NCBI RefSeq assembly: GCF_003217295.1
Contig: NZ_QJTJ01000011.1
Coordinates: forward strand, 41,321 to 105,320
Direction of reading: 5' to 3'
Source of the DNA: Ureibacillus chungkukjangi
GTDB taxonomy: Bacteria; Bacillota; Bacilli; Bacillales_A; Planococcaceae
DNA: 64,000 nt
Shown piece by piece: positions 53,608 to 62,320 of this stretch. Position numbers and translations under genes: made by a program. Under the pieces are notes generated by a model. That model was not told where the DNA came from. It ran no database searches and saw only the letters and a program-made list of their open reading frames with translations. How positions within the stretch are numbered: the first letter of the stretch is position 1; the number at the start of each line of letters is the position of its first letter.

Positions 53608-53778
53608 TTTGAGCCTCCCCAATTGTTTATTAAAATTTTTTCCCATTCCCAAGGTTCCTAGTGATTTGAAACACAGTAAATACGGTACATCCCTCAAGAA
53701 ACAGGGTGAGCAAATTTTTCTGCTATCGTGCAAATAATCCATCCCTTCTTTTAATGCAGCTCCCCCTTTTCCTTATGG

Positions 53779-54483
53779 CTAATTCTTATTTGTATCTAGT
53801 AACACCTGAGAGTAGTCTTTATCCCCTATCTCTTCCTCGGAGATAAGCTTACGGTTCACATACATCACATCCCCGTAAACTCCTCCAGATATGACACCGT
53901 TGTTATCTTCTGGTTCTATTATCGTATAATGACTATGGAGATTTGCCTTCGGGAACGTATCGACTACCCACTTTATAACCTCGTCATCCTTTTCCCTCAT
54001 TCTTATAAATGACAGAGGATGATCATTAAATAGTTCTGATAACTCAGCTCGTAAATCATATGTGTTTTCTGCATCAGACGTAAAATTTATATCATCATAT
54101 GCATCTACTAACCCGAACCTACATTCACGACCTAGCTGGTTACTACAATAATCTTCTAACTTATACTCTAGTTGCCATTGAGCACTGAAATCATAATCCG
54201 TATCTTCAAACACTTGAAACGGCATTACAACCTCGTCCCCATCGTATTCTTGGTACTTTACTTGAAAGATTGAAAAGTAGGATCGAATGGGAAAACCACC
54301 AGTACCCTCAGTGTCCCAATATCCCTCCATCTCCTCACTAACCACCTCATAGTCACCTAACGCTTTTTTTTGTAGTGTATCGTTTTCTTCTATATACGGC
54401 ATGAGACTTTCGTATTTTCCTCCACAACCTGTCAGCACTACCCCTATTACAAGTAACAACGCGAACCATTTAATCTTCTTCAT
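53779..54483 (-). CDS. Putative lipoprotein of unknown function
   Basis: The 234-aa protein has a signal peptide with lipobox (VVLTGC, Cys20) and a mostly acidic exterior part. Two cysteines (DYCSNQLGRECRF) may form a disulfide. TAGGAG precedes the ATG. No domain recognised. Confidence 0.75.
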   Translation of the reverse strand: MKKIKWFALLLVIGVVLTGCGGKYESLMPYIEENDTLQKKALGDYEVVSEEMEGYWDTEGTGGFPIRSYFSIFQVKYQEYDGDEVVMPFQVFEDTDYDFSAQWQLEYKLEDYCSNQLGRECRFGLVDAYDDINFTSDAENTYDLRAELSELFNDHPLSFIRMREKDDEVIKWVVDTFPKANLHSHYTIIEPEDNNGVISGGVYGDVMYVNRKLISEEEIGDKDYSQVLLDTNKN

Positions 54484-54937
54484 ATGAAACTCCTAATCCA
54501 CCTTTCAGATTCTAGAACACTGTAATACTTCATTCTCCTATTTTACCATAAAAAGTAATTTCCTCTTGCATATACATATTTGTTTTCCTTCCTTAACAAT
54601 CTGGTCCTATTGCTGAAAATGGCACAACTTATCTTCAAGGATTTTATTATATTGTTAAATAATGACGTGTAATTAATTAATCAGCTAAATAACACCATAA
54701 CTATTAGTAAAATTCTTCAAGTGATTTATTGTTTTTTAGTTTCCTCCATGATACTCGCTTCGAGAAATAATGTGATCTGCATACATACAATGCTCCTTCT
54801 AATACCTATCGTAATTTCCCAATTATACTAGCGCCACTAGCATTTCCTTAAATATTACCAGCCGCCATGCAATCTACCGCTGTTTAACTTTGCTTGTTCA
54901 GGGGAATTAAAAGTACAAGAGTATTGGAGGAATTTCA
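54484..54937. other. Intergenic region with a palindromic element
   Basis: No gene recognised. It contains the element copy at 54600-54661 and leads into the phospholipase D gene promoter, which I could not place. Confidence 0.5.
54600..54661. repeat. Palindromic element, diverged copy
   Basis: TGGTCCTATTGCTGAAAATG then GCACAACTTATCTTCAAGGA; the right arm has decayed to ATATTGTTAAAT. Confidence 0.55.
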
Positions 54938-56401
54938 ATGAAAAAAGTTCAGAAGAAATGGAACAGCTGGAGTCGCAGAAATAAAGTTATAAGCGCTCTT
55001 ATACTTCTTTTGATTTTGCTATATATAGGAGAAATGTTATGGCATACATATAAACCGTTGCCGGAAGACATTTCCTATGAAGGAGACTTGCACAGAACGG
55101 ACAATATTGAAATGTTAACGGATTTAACTTATGCGCAAGACCAGGAAGGGACCAATCGGAAACATGAGAATCATATTTTTGATGAAGTTTATGCACTGAT
55201 TGATGAAGCTGAACAGTTTGTGGTGGTGGACTTCTTTTTGATGGATGGGTATTTCGATGAAAAAGAAGATTTCCCGCCAATCGCGAAAATCCTCTCTGAT
55301 AAGCTTGCCGAGAAAAAGGAAAACAATCCCGATATGCCGGTTGTTTTCATCACCGACCCGCTCAATAAGGGCTATGGCTCCTATGAAACTCTGTGGTTCA
55401 AGAAGATGCGTGAAGCCGGGGTAGAAATTGTTTACACCGATTTAGAGCAGCTGCGGGATTCCACGCCGATTTATTCAGGCTTATACCGATTAATTTTTCA
55501 ATGGTTCGACCACGACGACAAAGGATGGATTTCCAACGCCATGTCAAGCAAAGCGCCAAAAATGACCGTATCTTCTTATTTGGAACTGCTCAACGTGAAA
55601 GCCAACCACCGCAAAGCGGCCATTTCGGAAAAGGAAGCGATTATCACATCATCAAACCCGCATGATGCAAGTGGCTTCCACGGAAATCTTGGTTTGAAAG
55701 TAACGGGACCCGTCATAAACGATATCCTGGAGGCAGAAGAAGCGGTATCGCTCATGTCGGATGGTCCGAAATTGCCGAGGGCCGATATACCCCAGCAAGG
55801 TGACGGCCAGTATGCTGTACAATATTTAACCGAGAAGAAAATTTTGGACGCCTTGCTTGAAGATCTAGAGGCGACAAAAGCAGGAGATAAAGTTTGGATT
55901 GGCATGTACTTTATTGCCCAGCGCGACATTGTCAACACTTTAACAAATGCAGCAAACCGGGGTGTGCAGGTGAATATGATTCTAGACCCAAATGAAAACT
56001 CATTCGGCCAGAAAAAGTCCGGTCTGCCAAATCGACCGGTTGTGAACGAGCTGCTTGAGGATACAAATGAACAAATCAACATTCGCTGGTACAATACCGT
56101 AGTCGGCCAATACCATACAAAAGCCATCTGGATTCAAACAGCGGAACAAACAATCATTTCAAGCGGTTCTGCCAACTATACGGAACGAACATTGGAGAAT
56201 TACAACCTGGAAAATAACGTACGTATCCTCGCTCCAAATGATAGCGCGCTCGCCTTGGATATGGAACGATATTTTGAACGACTTTGGAAGAATGAAGATG
56301 CCCTCTACACTCTTGATGCGGAAAAGTATCAGGATAACCTCTCCTGGTGGCAGCGCTGGATTTACACGGCTCAAAAAGCAGCCAAGGTAACCACTTATTA
56401 A
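54938..56401 (+). CDS. Phospholipase D family protein, cardiolipin synthase-like
   Basis: The 487-aa protein has one N-terminal transmembrane segment (VISALILLLILLYIGEMLW) and two HKD sites: NHRKAAISEKEAIITSSN (about residue 223) and YHTKAIWIQ...SGSANYTE (about residue 393). This fits membrane-bound cardiolipin synthase or a phospholipase. The first site has a wide-spaced context compared with ClsA, so substrate is uncertain. The gene is visibly richer in G and C than its neighbours, which suggests transfer. GGAGG precedes the ATG. Confidence 0.85.
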   Translation: MKKVQKKWNSWSRRNKVISALILLLILLYIGEMLWHTYKPLPEDISYEGDLHRTDNIEMLTDLTYAQDQEGTNRKHENHIFDEVYALIDEAEQFVVVDFFLMDGYFDEKEDFPPIAKILSDKLAEKKENNPDMPVVFITDPLNKGYGSYETLWFKKMREAGVEIVYTDLEQLRDSTPIYSGLYRLIFQWFDHDDKGWISNAMSSKAPKMTVSSYLELLNVKANHRKAAISEKEAIITSSNPHDASGFHGNLGLKVTGPVINDILEAEEAVSLMSDGPKLPRADIPQQGDGQYAVQYLTEKKILDALLEDLEATKAGDKVWIGMYFIAQRDIVNTLTNAANRGVQVNMILDPNENSFGQKKSGLPNRPVVNELLEDTNEQINIRWYNTVVGQYHTKAIWIQTAEQTIISSGSANYTERTLENYNLENNVRILAPNDSALALDMERYFERLWKNEDALYTLDAEKYQDNLSWWQRWIYTAQKAAKVTTY

Positions 56402-56410
56402 TAGAATAAA

Positions 56411-56442
56411 GGAGATGCTTCCTATTTAAATGTGGCATCTCC
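56411..56442 (+). terminator. Hairpin after the phospholipase D gene
   Basis: GGAGATGC (56411-56418) pairs with GCATCTCC (56435-56442). No T-run follows, so termination is uncertain. Confidence 0.5.
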
Positions 56443-56577
56443 AATAATTTAAGTTAATAATTCGATTTCGTCAGCAGTTGTAAAAGAGATACCACTGAAA
56501 TGCACATCCGAATTATAGGATTCCAAAAAGCGTGAGTTGGAATTCTAAGATGTTATTCAATATGAGGTATCAAATGT

Positions 56578-56625
56578 AAAAAAAGTATTCTTATTAAAGA
56601 AAGGCTCGTGATTGTTGTATATCAA
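56578..56625. repeat. Palindromic element, diverged copy
   Basis: AAAAAGTATTCTTATTAAAG then AAAGGCTCGTGATTGTTGTA match the inner and right parts of the family. Confidence 0.5.
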
Positions 56626-56751
56626 TTTTTATTAAAATAGTGATAAATTATTGGAAATTAAGCTACTCCACTAAATAATAATTCAATAGCGGAAGGGTTA
56701 CGATACTGTCTCTGAAAAAGAAAAATGTTATTTAACTAGAGCTTCCATAGA

Positions 56752-57234
56752 TCAATCAGTTACCTCATATATTTTAAGTACTTCAAGGAATGCTTGGATT
56801 AACAAACGTGCAAGTGGTGTTGTCAAAGGAAGCAAAATAAAGGCATAAATTGTTCCCCAAATCAGAACTCCCTCTACATTAACACCTATATATCCTCCCT
56901 CAATATACGTTCTAAGACTTCCCCCCCTAACAATATACTCACCAAATAAAGCACCGATTGTTCCAGTGTACAGTGAGATAAATAATGCGGATATTAGGCT
57001 TAATAACCAAAATTTTTTATTTGAAACCTTATCTTGATTGGTGAAATAAAATCCTAATATCCCAAAGGTTAGAATGAAGGGAATAATCGCTGCGTAATAC
57101 AACCAACTTTCGCCAAAGAAAGATGTAAAGCCACCTGCCATTCCTTGTGCAATAAACATAAATATAAATGAAATGCAAAATGATAAAACAAGACCAAATA
57201 TCAAACCTATCATAATGCCTTTTGTCTTTTTCAT
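56752..57234 (-). CDS. Membrane protein of unknown function
   Basis: The 160-aa protein has four transmembrane segments (GIMIGLIFGLVLSFCISFIF, WLYYAAIIPFILTFGILGFY, FWLLSLISALFISLYTG, GVLIWGTIYAFILLPLT). The ATG at 57234 lies seven bases after GGAG; the ATG at 57252 has none. No family recognised. Confidence 0.68.
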   Translation of the reverse strand: MKKTKGIMIGLIFGLVLSFCISFIFMFIAQGMAGGFTSFFGESWLYYAAIIPFILTFGILGFYFTNQDKVSNKKFWLLSLISALFISLYTGTIGALFGEYIVRGGSLRTYIEGGYIGVNVEGVLIWGTIYAFILLPLTTPLARLLIQAFLEVLKIYEVTD

Positions 57235-57371
57235 AATTTTGCTCCACTCCATGTTAATTAACGATGCTAAAATTGTTTATTTATAACTAATTCTACGTAA
57301 TTTCAAGAAACAAGCTGATTAAAATGCCTATTACACTAATTTACGCTTTTTCCTTCTGCAAAATAACAATA

Positions 57372-57842
57372 TTAATCTTCAATTACTTCAATCAAGTATG
57401 TATAAATTGTAACAAAATATGTTTCTAATAACTCTCTCAACTCATCATTAAATTTGTAATATTCATCTGTTGCTTCTCCAACGATATTATAAAATTCATC
57501 TTCATAATTTTCATCATTTTCTAAGGCAACGTATAAGTTCCACATCTTTTTACAATACTTTTTCTCAAGTGTTACATAGTGGTTAGCGCCAATTTCTTCA
57601 AGGATTTTAATTAGTTTATTCAAGTAGTTATCTATTCCCATGTCTTTAATTTCCTGTCCAAACCACTTAAATAAGCTTTCGTGACCTCCACTTTCAAGTT
57701 CAGAATAGTAGTGATAGACAATTAATGATTTATTTAAGATATTATCCTCGGATGATAAAATAGATTTACTTAAAACATCTATTACAGCGTTTGAGATATC
57801 AGTCTTTGTCATTAAATCTTTTCTTTTCATTTTTGGTTTCAT
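57372..57842 (-). CDS. DMP19-family (DUF4375-like) protein
   Basis: The 156-aa soluble protein has the SGGHESLFKWFG segment and helical layout of the DMP19/DUF4375 family. Members occur near immunity or toxin genes in some genomes, but no toxin is recognisable here. TAGGAGGGG precedes the ATG. Confidence 0.65.
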   Translation of the reverse strand: MKPKMKRKDLMTKTDISNAVIDVLSKSILSSEDNILNKSLIVYHYYSELESGGHESLFKWFGQEIKDMGIDNYLNKLIKILEEIGANHYVTLEKKYCKKMWNLYVALENDENYEDEFYNIVGEATDEYYKFNDELRELLETYFVTIYTYLIEVIED

Positions 57843-57969
57843 AGCATCCCCTCCTATTCATCTACCTCTTGAGCAGCTTAATTTCCCTTTTAATTATAGT
57901 GTAACCTTACCAAAACAATATTTGGTAAATTTTATAAAAATTATGTAACTTAGCGATCTAGCTCTATCA

Positions 57970-58022
57970 CGAAAAAAAGCGATTTTCTTATTGAAGAATC
58001 GCCCCAGATTATTAAAGAAAAA
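57970..58022. repeat. Palindromic element copy
   Basis: AGCGATTTTC and GAAGAATCGC form the inner stem, followed by CCCAGATTATTAAAG. Confidence 0.65.
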
Positions 58023-58036
58023 ACCGCTCTTTATCT

Positions 58037-58198
58037 TTAATTAACTTTATTTTTCTTATAGAAAGATAAACTTGCCGTTAGTATCACTAGGATACCTAAT
58101 ATAATTAGAGCTGTTAATTTTAAATAGTTTCCGGCTATGTATGAAAACAGTAGCCCTGCAACTCCACCGAGGATAAACATGCCGACTATAAACTTCAA
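58037..58198 (-). CDS. Small membrane protein (53 aa)
   Basis: The frame starts at TTG 58198 with AAGGTG six bases upstream. It encodes MKFIVGMFILGGVAGLLFSY, then IAGNYLKLTALIILGILVIL and a basic tail (SFYKKNKVN), giving two transmembrane segments. It is short and of a type common in Bacillales; no function is known. Confidence 0.6.
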   Translation of the reverse strand: MKFIVGMFILGGVAGLLFSYIAGNYLKLTALIILGILVILTASLSFYKKNKVN

Positions 58199-58285
58199 AA
58201 TATATCACCTTGTTCCTTCAATATAATAAGTTTTAGTTTATCACATTTAAAAATATTAACTATTTTAATAAATCCCTTCAATATT

Positions 58286-58342
58286 ATGACCCTTTAGTTA
58301 AAGAAGGTACTTATCAAGAATTCCCCGATCGTGGAGGCTAAT
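58286..58342. repeat. Palindromic element copy
   Basis: GACCCTTTAGTTAAAGAAGG then TACTTATCAAGAATTCCCCG and ATCGTGGAGG. Confidence 0.55.
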
Positions 58343-58468
58343 GTAAAGCCAATTTAGTTCGCTTTTTTGGTTACATTCTGTAATATAAAATTTCCTAATC
58401 AAATAAGTGATTAAATAATTCATAGAAGAAATTTTCAATGGTTGAAATACTACCAATCTTAATTATAA

Positions 58469-58675
58469 AAATATTGGGAAGTTATAAAATCAGAGTCAAT
58501 TCATCTTACCCAAAATGAATCATCGTATATTTTCCCTAAATCCACCCTACTTACAGCGTTGTTGGAAGAATGTAAACTAATAATGGATGCTATGGGAGTC
58601 TATACACAATATCCTCCTGAAGCAATTGAAAGTTTCTATAATAAAATTGAAATTTTTCATAATAAAATATGGTAA
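58469..58675 (+). pseudogene. Remnant of a protein-coding gene (3' part)
   Basis: A frame of 68 codons after a stop reads KYWEVIKSESIHLTQNESSY, IFPKSTLLTALLEECKLIMD and ends YNKIEIFHNKIW before TAA. It looks like protein, but has no start codon or ribosome-binding site at its left end and the upstream frame is closed. I take it for the tail of a decayed gene. A different frame at 58587-58787 looks less protein-like. Confidence 0.35.
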
Positions 58676-58741
58676 AAAGTTACTTTTCCTTCAACTTCCA
58701 GGCTTGATGAGAAACGGATATCGATATGAAAAAAATGCAAA

Positions 58742-58779
58742 TGGCACATCCCTCAGGTACAAGATGTGCCAATTTTTTA
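58742..58779 (+). terminator. Rho-independent terminator
   Basis: TGGCACATC (58742-58750) pairs with GATGTGCCA (58763-58771), then ATTTTTT. It lies downstream of the gene remnant, which suggests that a functional gene once ended here. Confidence 0.8.
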
Positions 58780-58859
58780 TTATCTAAATCATTTTGCAAG
58801 GTTCCTATAAACGTAGAATTGATATGACCCTTATCATAAGGTCTTTGAATCGAAGAATC

Positions 58860-59333
58860 CTAATTATAAGCACCGTTGCTTTGCCCATTACTACCATCTA
58901 TTACTTCTTCGCCAGCTTCTTTGACTTTTCCCCCGATTTCCTTTATATCAGTCGTGACTTCCTTGGCATTGGAAAGAATCTCACTTGACTCTTCCTTTAA
59001 CACACTTACCGGAAAAAGAATGTTCTCGTTCACTTTTTCATAAAGATTTTGAGCATCCCTGATTGCTTCTTTCAAAACGGAAGAAGCGGATTTCAATCGC
59101 TCTTGTAAGTCGTCCTTCACTTCAGAAGGATTGTTTTTGACTTGGCTGTACATATCCATTGTCGAATCCTTCATGTTTTTTGTTGTGGCAGTTATTTTGT
59201 TTCTTGTGTTTGAATCAAGCATTGTAAGAGCTCCACCAATAACAGCCCCTATCATCATACCCTTTAAAAGCTTTCCATTTTTCTCGTTTGTGGTAGTTGT
59301 CGTTACATTGTTATAAGTAGCAGCTTGTGTCAT
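58860..59333 (-). CDS. YtxH-like general-stress/gas-vesicle-like protein
   Basis: The 157-aa protein has an N-terminal Gly-rich hydrophobic segment (LLKGMMIGAVIGGALTML) and a long charged helical tail (NMKDSTMDMYSQVKNNPSEV, then VKEAGEEVIDG). This is the YtxH-family pattern, linked to the general stress response in Bacillus. GGAGGAA precedes the ATG. Confidence 0.78.
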   Translation of the reverse strand: MTQAATYNNVTTTTTNEKNGKLLKGMMIGAVIGGALTMLDSNTRNKITATTKNMKDSTMDMYSQVKNNPSEVKDDLQERLKSASSVLKEAIRDAQNLYEKVNENILFPVSVLKEESSEILSNAKEVTTDIKEIGGKVKEAGEEVIDGSNGQSNGAYN

Positions 59334-59630
59334 AAAAATTATTCCTCCTTTATGTTTTCTGATTTTGTTATTTTACTCCTTAGGTGCCCGATATTACTTT
59401 CATTTAAACAATTTGAGCAAATTCTTTTTTTATCAGCTATTCAACAGTTCTCCACGAATGAAGGAAAAATCATGACGACTTTTTTTCTCTAGCTGCAGTG
59501 ATTAGTAAAATTAGAGTTTCTGTTCGTCGAGCCAAGATTTAATTCCACGCTTCCTTAGTGGTTGGTTTATGTGTACCTCCTCAGTGGACTTTCACCACCT
59601 AGATAGTTGCCTGTCTGGCACACATAAAAA

Positions 59631-59655
59631 AGCCTCTCGCTTTATACGAGAGGCT
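59631..59655 (-). terminator. Terminator of pbuO
   Basis: AGCCTCTCG pairs with CGAGAGGCT around CTTTATA. On the minus strand TTTTTT follows. Confidence 0.88.
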
Positions 59656-59663
59656 CGAAGTTT

Positions 59664-60965
59664 TTAGTGAGGCATAAATACTAACTGGATAATGAATAAA
59701 ATCGCGAAGAAGTAAAGTAATGGGTGAACATCTTTACCTTCACCTTTGAATAATTTAAATAATGGGTATGAAATAAACCCGAATGCGATACCAGTTGAAA
59801 TACTAGATGTTAATGGCATGATTAAAATAACTAAAAATGCTGGGATTGCTTCTTCAACTTTATCCCATTCGATACCGCGAACAGCACCAATCATTAAACT
59901 ACCTACGATAATTAATGCAGGTGAAGTAATGGCAGAAACACTTGCTAACGCACCAGCTAATGGTGAGAAGAATGCAGTAATTAAAAATAGTACTGCAACT
60001 GTTAACGACGTTAAACCTGTACGTCCACCCATTGCTACGCCAGAAGAAGATTCTACGTAAGCTGTTGTTGGGCTTGTACCAAACATTGAACCGATTGTTG
60101 TTGATAATGAGTCACCAAGGAATGCCTGACGTGCTCGTGGTAATTTATCATCTTTTAAAATCCCAGCTTGTTTGGCAACGCCGACCATTGTACCTGTTGT
60201 GTCGAATAATGTAACTAAAATGAACGAGAATACTGTCCCGTATAAGCCGTATTTAATTACATCGCCAAATGCTTCAATTGGATTCCATACTAAAATACCT
60301 TCTGGTAATGCTGGCATAGCAACAACACCAGTAAATGTTAAGTTACCAGTAATTGCAGCGATTATTGCTGTAACAATCATACCCCAGAAAATTGCACCGA
60401 ATGCACGGTACATCATTAAAATAGCAGTAACAAGAACACCTACGATCGTTAACCAAACCATAGGGCTTGATAAATCGCCTAATTTTACTAAGTTTGATTC
60501 GTCACCTGTCACTAAGCCTGCCGAACGCATACCGATGAAAGCGATGAATAAACCGATACCAGCCGTAATGGCTAATTTCAAGTTATTTGGAATTGCTTTT
60601 ACGAGCATTTGTCGTAAAGGCGTTAAGCTAATAATGAAGAAAAGAATACCGGCTACGAATACAGCAGAAAATGCTGTCATATAGTCAATTTCACCTTTAG
60701 AAGCTTGGACAACCGTGAACGTAAAGAAAGCGTTCAGACCCATACCAGGAGCCATTGCGATTGGATAATTTGCAAATAGTGCTAACCATAACGTACCAAA
60801 TACAGCAGCGATAATTGTCGCTGTAAATACTTGTTCACTAGGCACACCAGCAATAGATAGAATTGAAGGGTTAACGATTACAACGTATACCATTGTACAG
60901 AAAGTCGTTAAACCTGCTAAAATTTCAGTCTTTACAGTAGTATTATTTTCTTTTAGTCGAAACAA
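59664..60965 (-). CDS. pbuO: Guanine/hypoxanthine permease (AzgA/PbuO family)
   Basis: The 433-aa transporter has about twelve hydrophobic segments. The N-terminal region (EILAGLTTFCTMVYVVIVNP, FTATIIAAVFGTLW) and GMGLNAFFTF motif are typical of the AzgA-like NCS2 branch, close to PbuO/PbuG. It imports purine bases with protons. I choose TTG at 60965, nine bases after GGAGG; the longer ATG frame at 60992 begins inside a PurBox. A PurR operator pair overlaps its promoter, supporting purine transport. Confidence 0.92.
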   Translation of the reverse strand: MFRLKENNTTVKTEILAGLTTFCTMVYVVIVNPSILSIAGVPSEQVFTATIIAAVFGTLWLALFANYPIAMAPGMGLNAFFTFTVVQASKGEIDYMTAFSAVFVAGILFFIISLTPLRQMLVKAIPNNLKLAITAGIGLFIAFIGMRSAGLVTGDESNLVKLGDLSSPMVWLTIVGVLVTAILMMYRAFGAIFWGMIVTAIIAAITGNLTFTGVVAMPALPEGILVWNPIEAFGDVIKYGLYGTVFSFILVTLFDTTGTMVGVAKQAGILKDDKLPRARQAFLGDSLSTTIGSMFGTSPTTAYVESSSGVAMGGRTGLTSLTVAVLFLITAFFSPLAGALASVSAITSPALIIVGSLMIGAVRGIEWDKVEEAIPAFLVILIMPLTSSISTGIAFGFISYPLFKLFKGEGKDVHPLLYFFAILFIIQLVFMPH

Positions 60966-60980
60966 AAAGTTCAACCTCCT

Positions 60981-61038
60981 AAATACGAACATTTAAAACA
61001 ACGAAATTAATAATATTCGGTTTTCAATTTTAATGCAA
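60981..61038 (-). promoter_or_regulatory. Promoter and PurR operator pair of pbuO
   Basis: On the minus strand TTGCAT (61033-61038) and TATTAT (61010-61015) are 17 bases apart. Two inverted PurBoxes, AAAACCGAATATT (61012-61024) and AATGTTCGTATTT (60981-60993), each differ by one base from AWWWCCGAACWWT and are 18 bases apart, as in Bacillus PurR sites. Repression by PurR, relieved by PRPP, is expected. Confidence 0.82.
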
Positions 61039-61535
61039 GTGCTTTTACGTAAATTTTCGTCTCATACAAAAAGTTGTTATAACAAGAATATTTAGAATAT
61101 GAGGAGTTAGTCATGTGATTAATCAACCAACGAAACGAAAGAATGAAACAGAATACGAAGAATTTAAGGGAGTGGATTGTTAAGAGGTAGCTTATGTCCA
61201 TATTACAATGATGTAGTTAGACGCCTTGCGATCGATAATTGGGGGCGATACATCAACCGAATACCAATTTATATACTTTAGAGGATAATGAAAATTTACA
61301 TTTTAAAAATGAAAAGTTAGTAGCCAAGATTATTACATAATGAGCTTTAATCTTATAAAAAGGGTGTGCGAATTAACCATTGGACACCCCTTTCTACCTC
61401 ATAAATATTTCCTAAGTGACGTTTGGTAACTTGGATATAAGATTGTTATTCCACAATATGGTTCTATTGCAGAAAAAGCACAATTTTTCTCCAAGAATTG
61501 CTCCCGATTCTGGAATAAAACCTAATATATAATCC
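61039..61535. other. Intergenic region between pbuO and paiB
   Basis: No gene recognised. It includes a palindromic element (61446-61520). A 22-codon frame starting near 61114 (GTG) has a GAGGAG upstream, but is too short to support. Confidence 0.45.
61446..61520. repeat. Palindromic element with outer arms preserved
   Basis: TTATTCCACAATA at the left and GATTCTGGAATAA at the right are complementary outer arms; AGCACAATT and AGAATTGCT form the inner stem. This copy best shows the full palindrome of about 75 bp. Confidence 0.8.
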
Positions 61536-62159
61536 TTATTTATTATTCTGTATTGTTTTTTTCATAACCTTGGCCAATTGTTGAGAGTTTATATTATCTT
61601 CTTCTTGTAATTTTTTAATGATATTCTGATAATCCTCTTCCTCTCGATTCTGACTTAGCTTATAAGCAGCTTGAATTTCTTCCACTTTAATTTTAAAACC
61701 TACTATACCTTTTAGTTGCCGTTCTAATAGTTGAGGGGATAATTTATTCCATAATATTGGATTTTCACGATGGTTCTCGTACTTTTCTAACAGCTTAGTT
61801 AGATCTTTTTTTAACTCCTCACCCCCTAAAATGGTTGCCTTCCCATATACATGTACGGCCTGATAATTCCATGTAGGTACATTTTCATGCTTATACCAAG
61901 AAGATGAAATATAAGCATGTGGTCCTTGATATATAACTAAAACATTTTCACAACTTTCGAACGTCCTCCATTGGGGATTACCATATGCTAAATGTCCAGT
62001 GAGGAAATATTCCATCCCAATTTTTTGAAGCTGTAATGGTAGATGCGTCGCAATTGGCTTTTCGTTTTGGGTTGTAACGACAGTTGCAAAGGAGTTCTCC
62101 TCCATAAATCCAATCACTTCATCCATATTTTTCACCTGAAAATATTTTGGTATAAACAT
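61536..62159 (-). CDS. paiB: PaiB-like FMN-binding negative regulator
   Basis: The 207-aa protein has the PaiB pattern: MFIPKYFQV at the start, HLPLQL, FLTGHLAYGNPQW and AYISSSWYKHENVPTWNYQA, followed by IVGFKIKVEEIQAAYKLSQN. PaiB of Bacillus affects sporulation and protease production with PaiA; no paiA is adjacent. The ATG at 62159 fits PaiB start and is ten bases from GGAG. It is divergent from a MocR regulator, which probably controls it. Confidence 0.88.
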   Translation of the reverse strand: MFIPKYFQVKNMDEVIGFMEENSFATVVTTQNEKPIATHLPLQLQKIGMEYFLTGHLAYGNPQWRTFESCENVLVIYQGPHAYISSSWYKHENVPTWNYQAVHVYGKATILGGEELKKDLTKLLEKYENHRENPILWNKLSPQLLERQLKGIVGFKIKVEEIQAAYKLSQNREEEDYQNIIKKLQEEDNINSQQLAKVMKKTIQNNK

Positions 62160-62320
62160 AAACATACTTCTCCTTTCATTATGAATTCTTACTAATTCAT
62201 CCTGGCTAATTTCAATTCTTTTAACTGTTATTAGAATTTCATTTGTTAACATCGTATACTAGTAAGTGACATCTTTAAAGGTACAAAATAAACAAAATAG
62301 ACATGTCAGAGGTGATGGCC

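Noticed and set aside
58587..58787. 66-codon plus-strand frame
   Set aside because: It overlaps the more protein-like remnant in another frame and crosses a terminator.
59540..59625. Possible insertion-sequence end (CAGTGGACTTTCACCACC and CTGTCTGGCACACA)
   Set aside because: It looked like a mobile-element end, but I found no transposase or matching inverted repeat in the window.
61114..61182. 22-codon plus-strand frame with GAGGAG upstream
   Set aside because: Too short and without context; could be chance.
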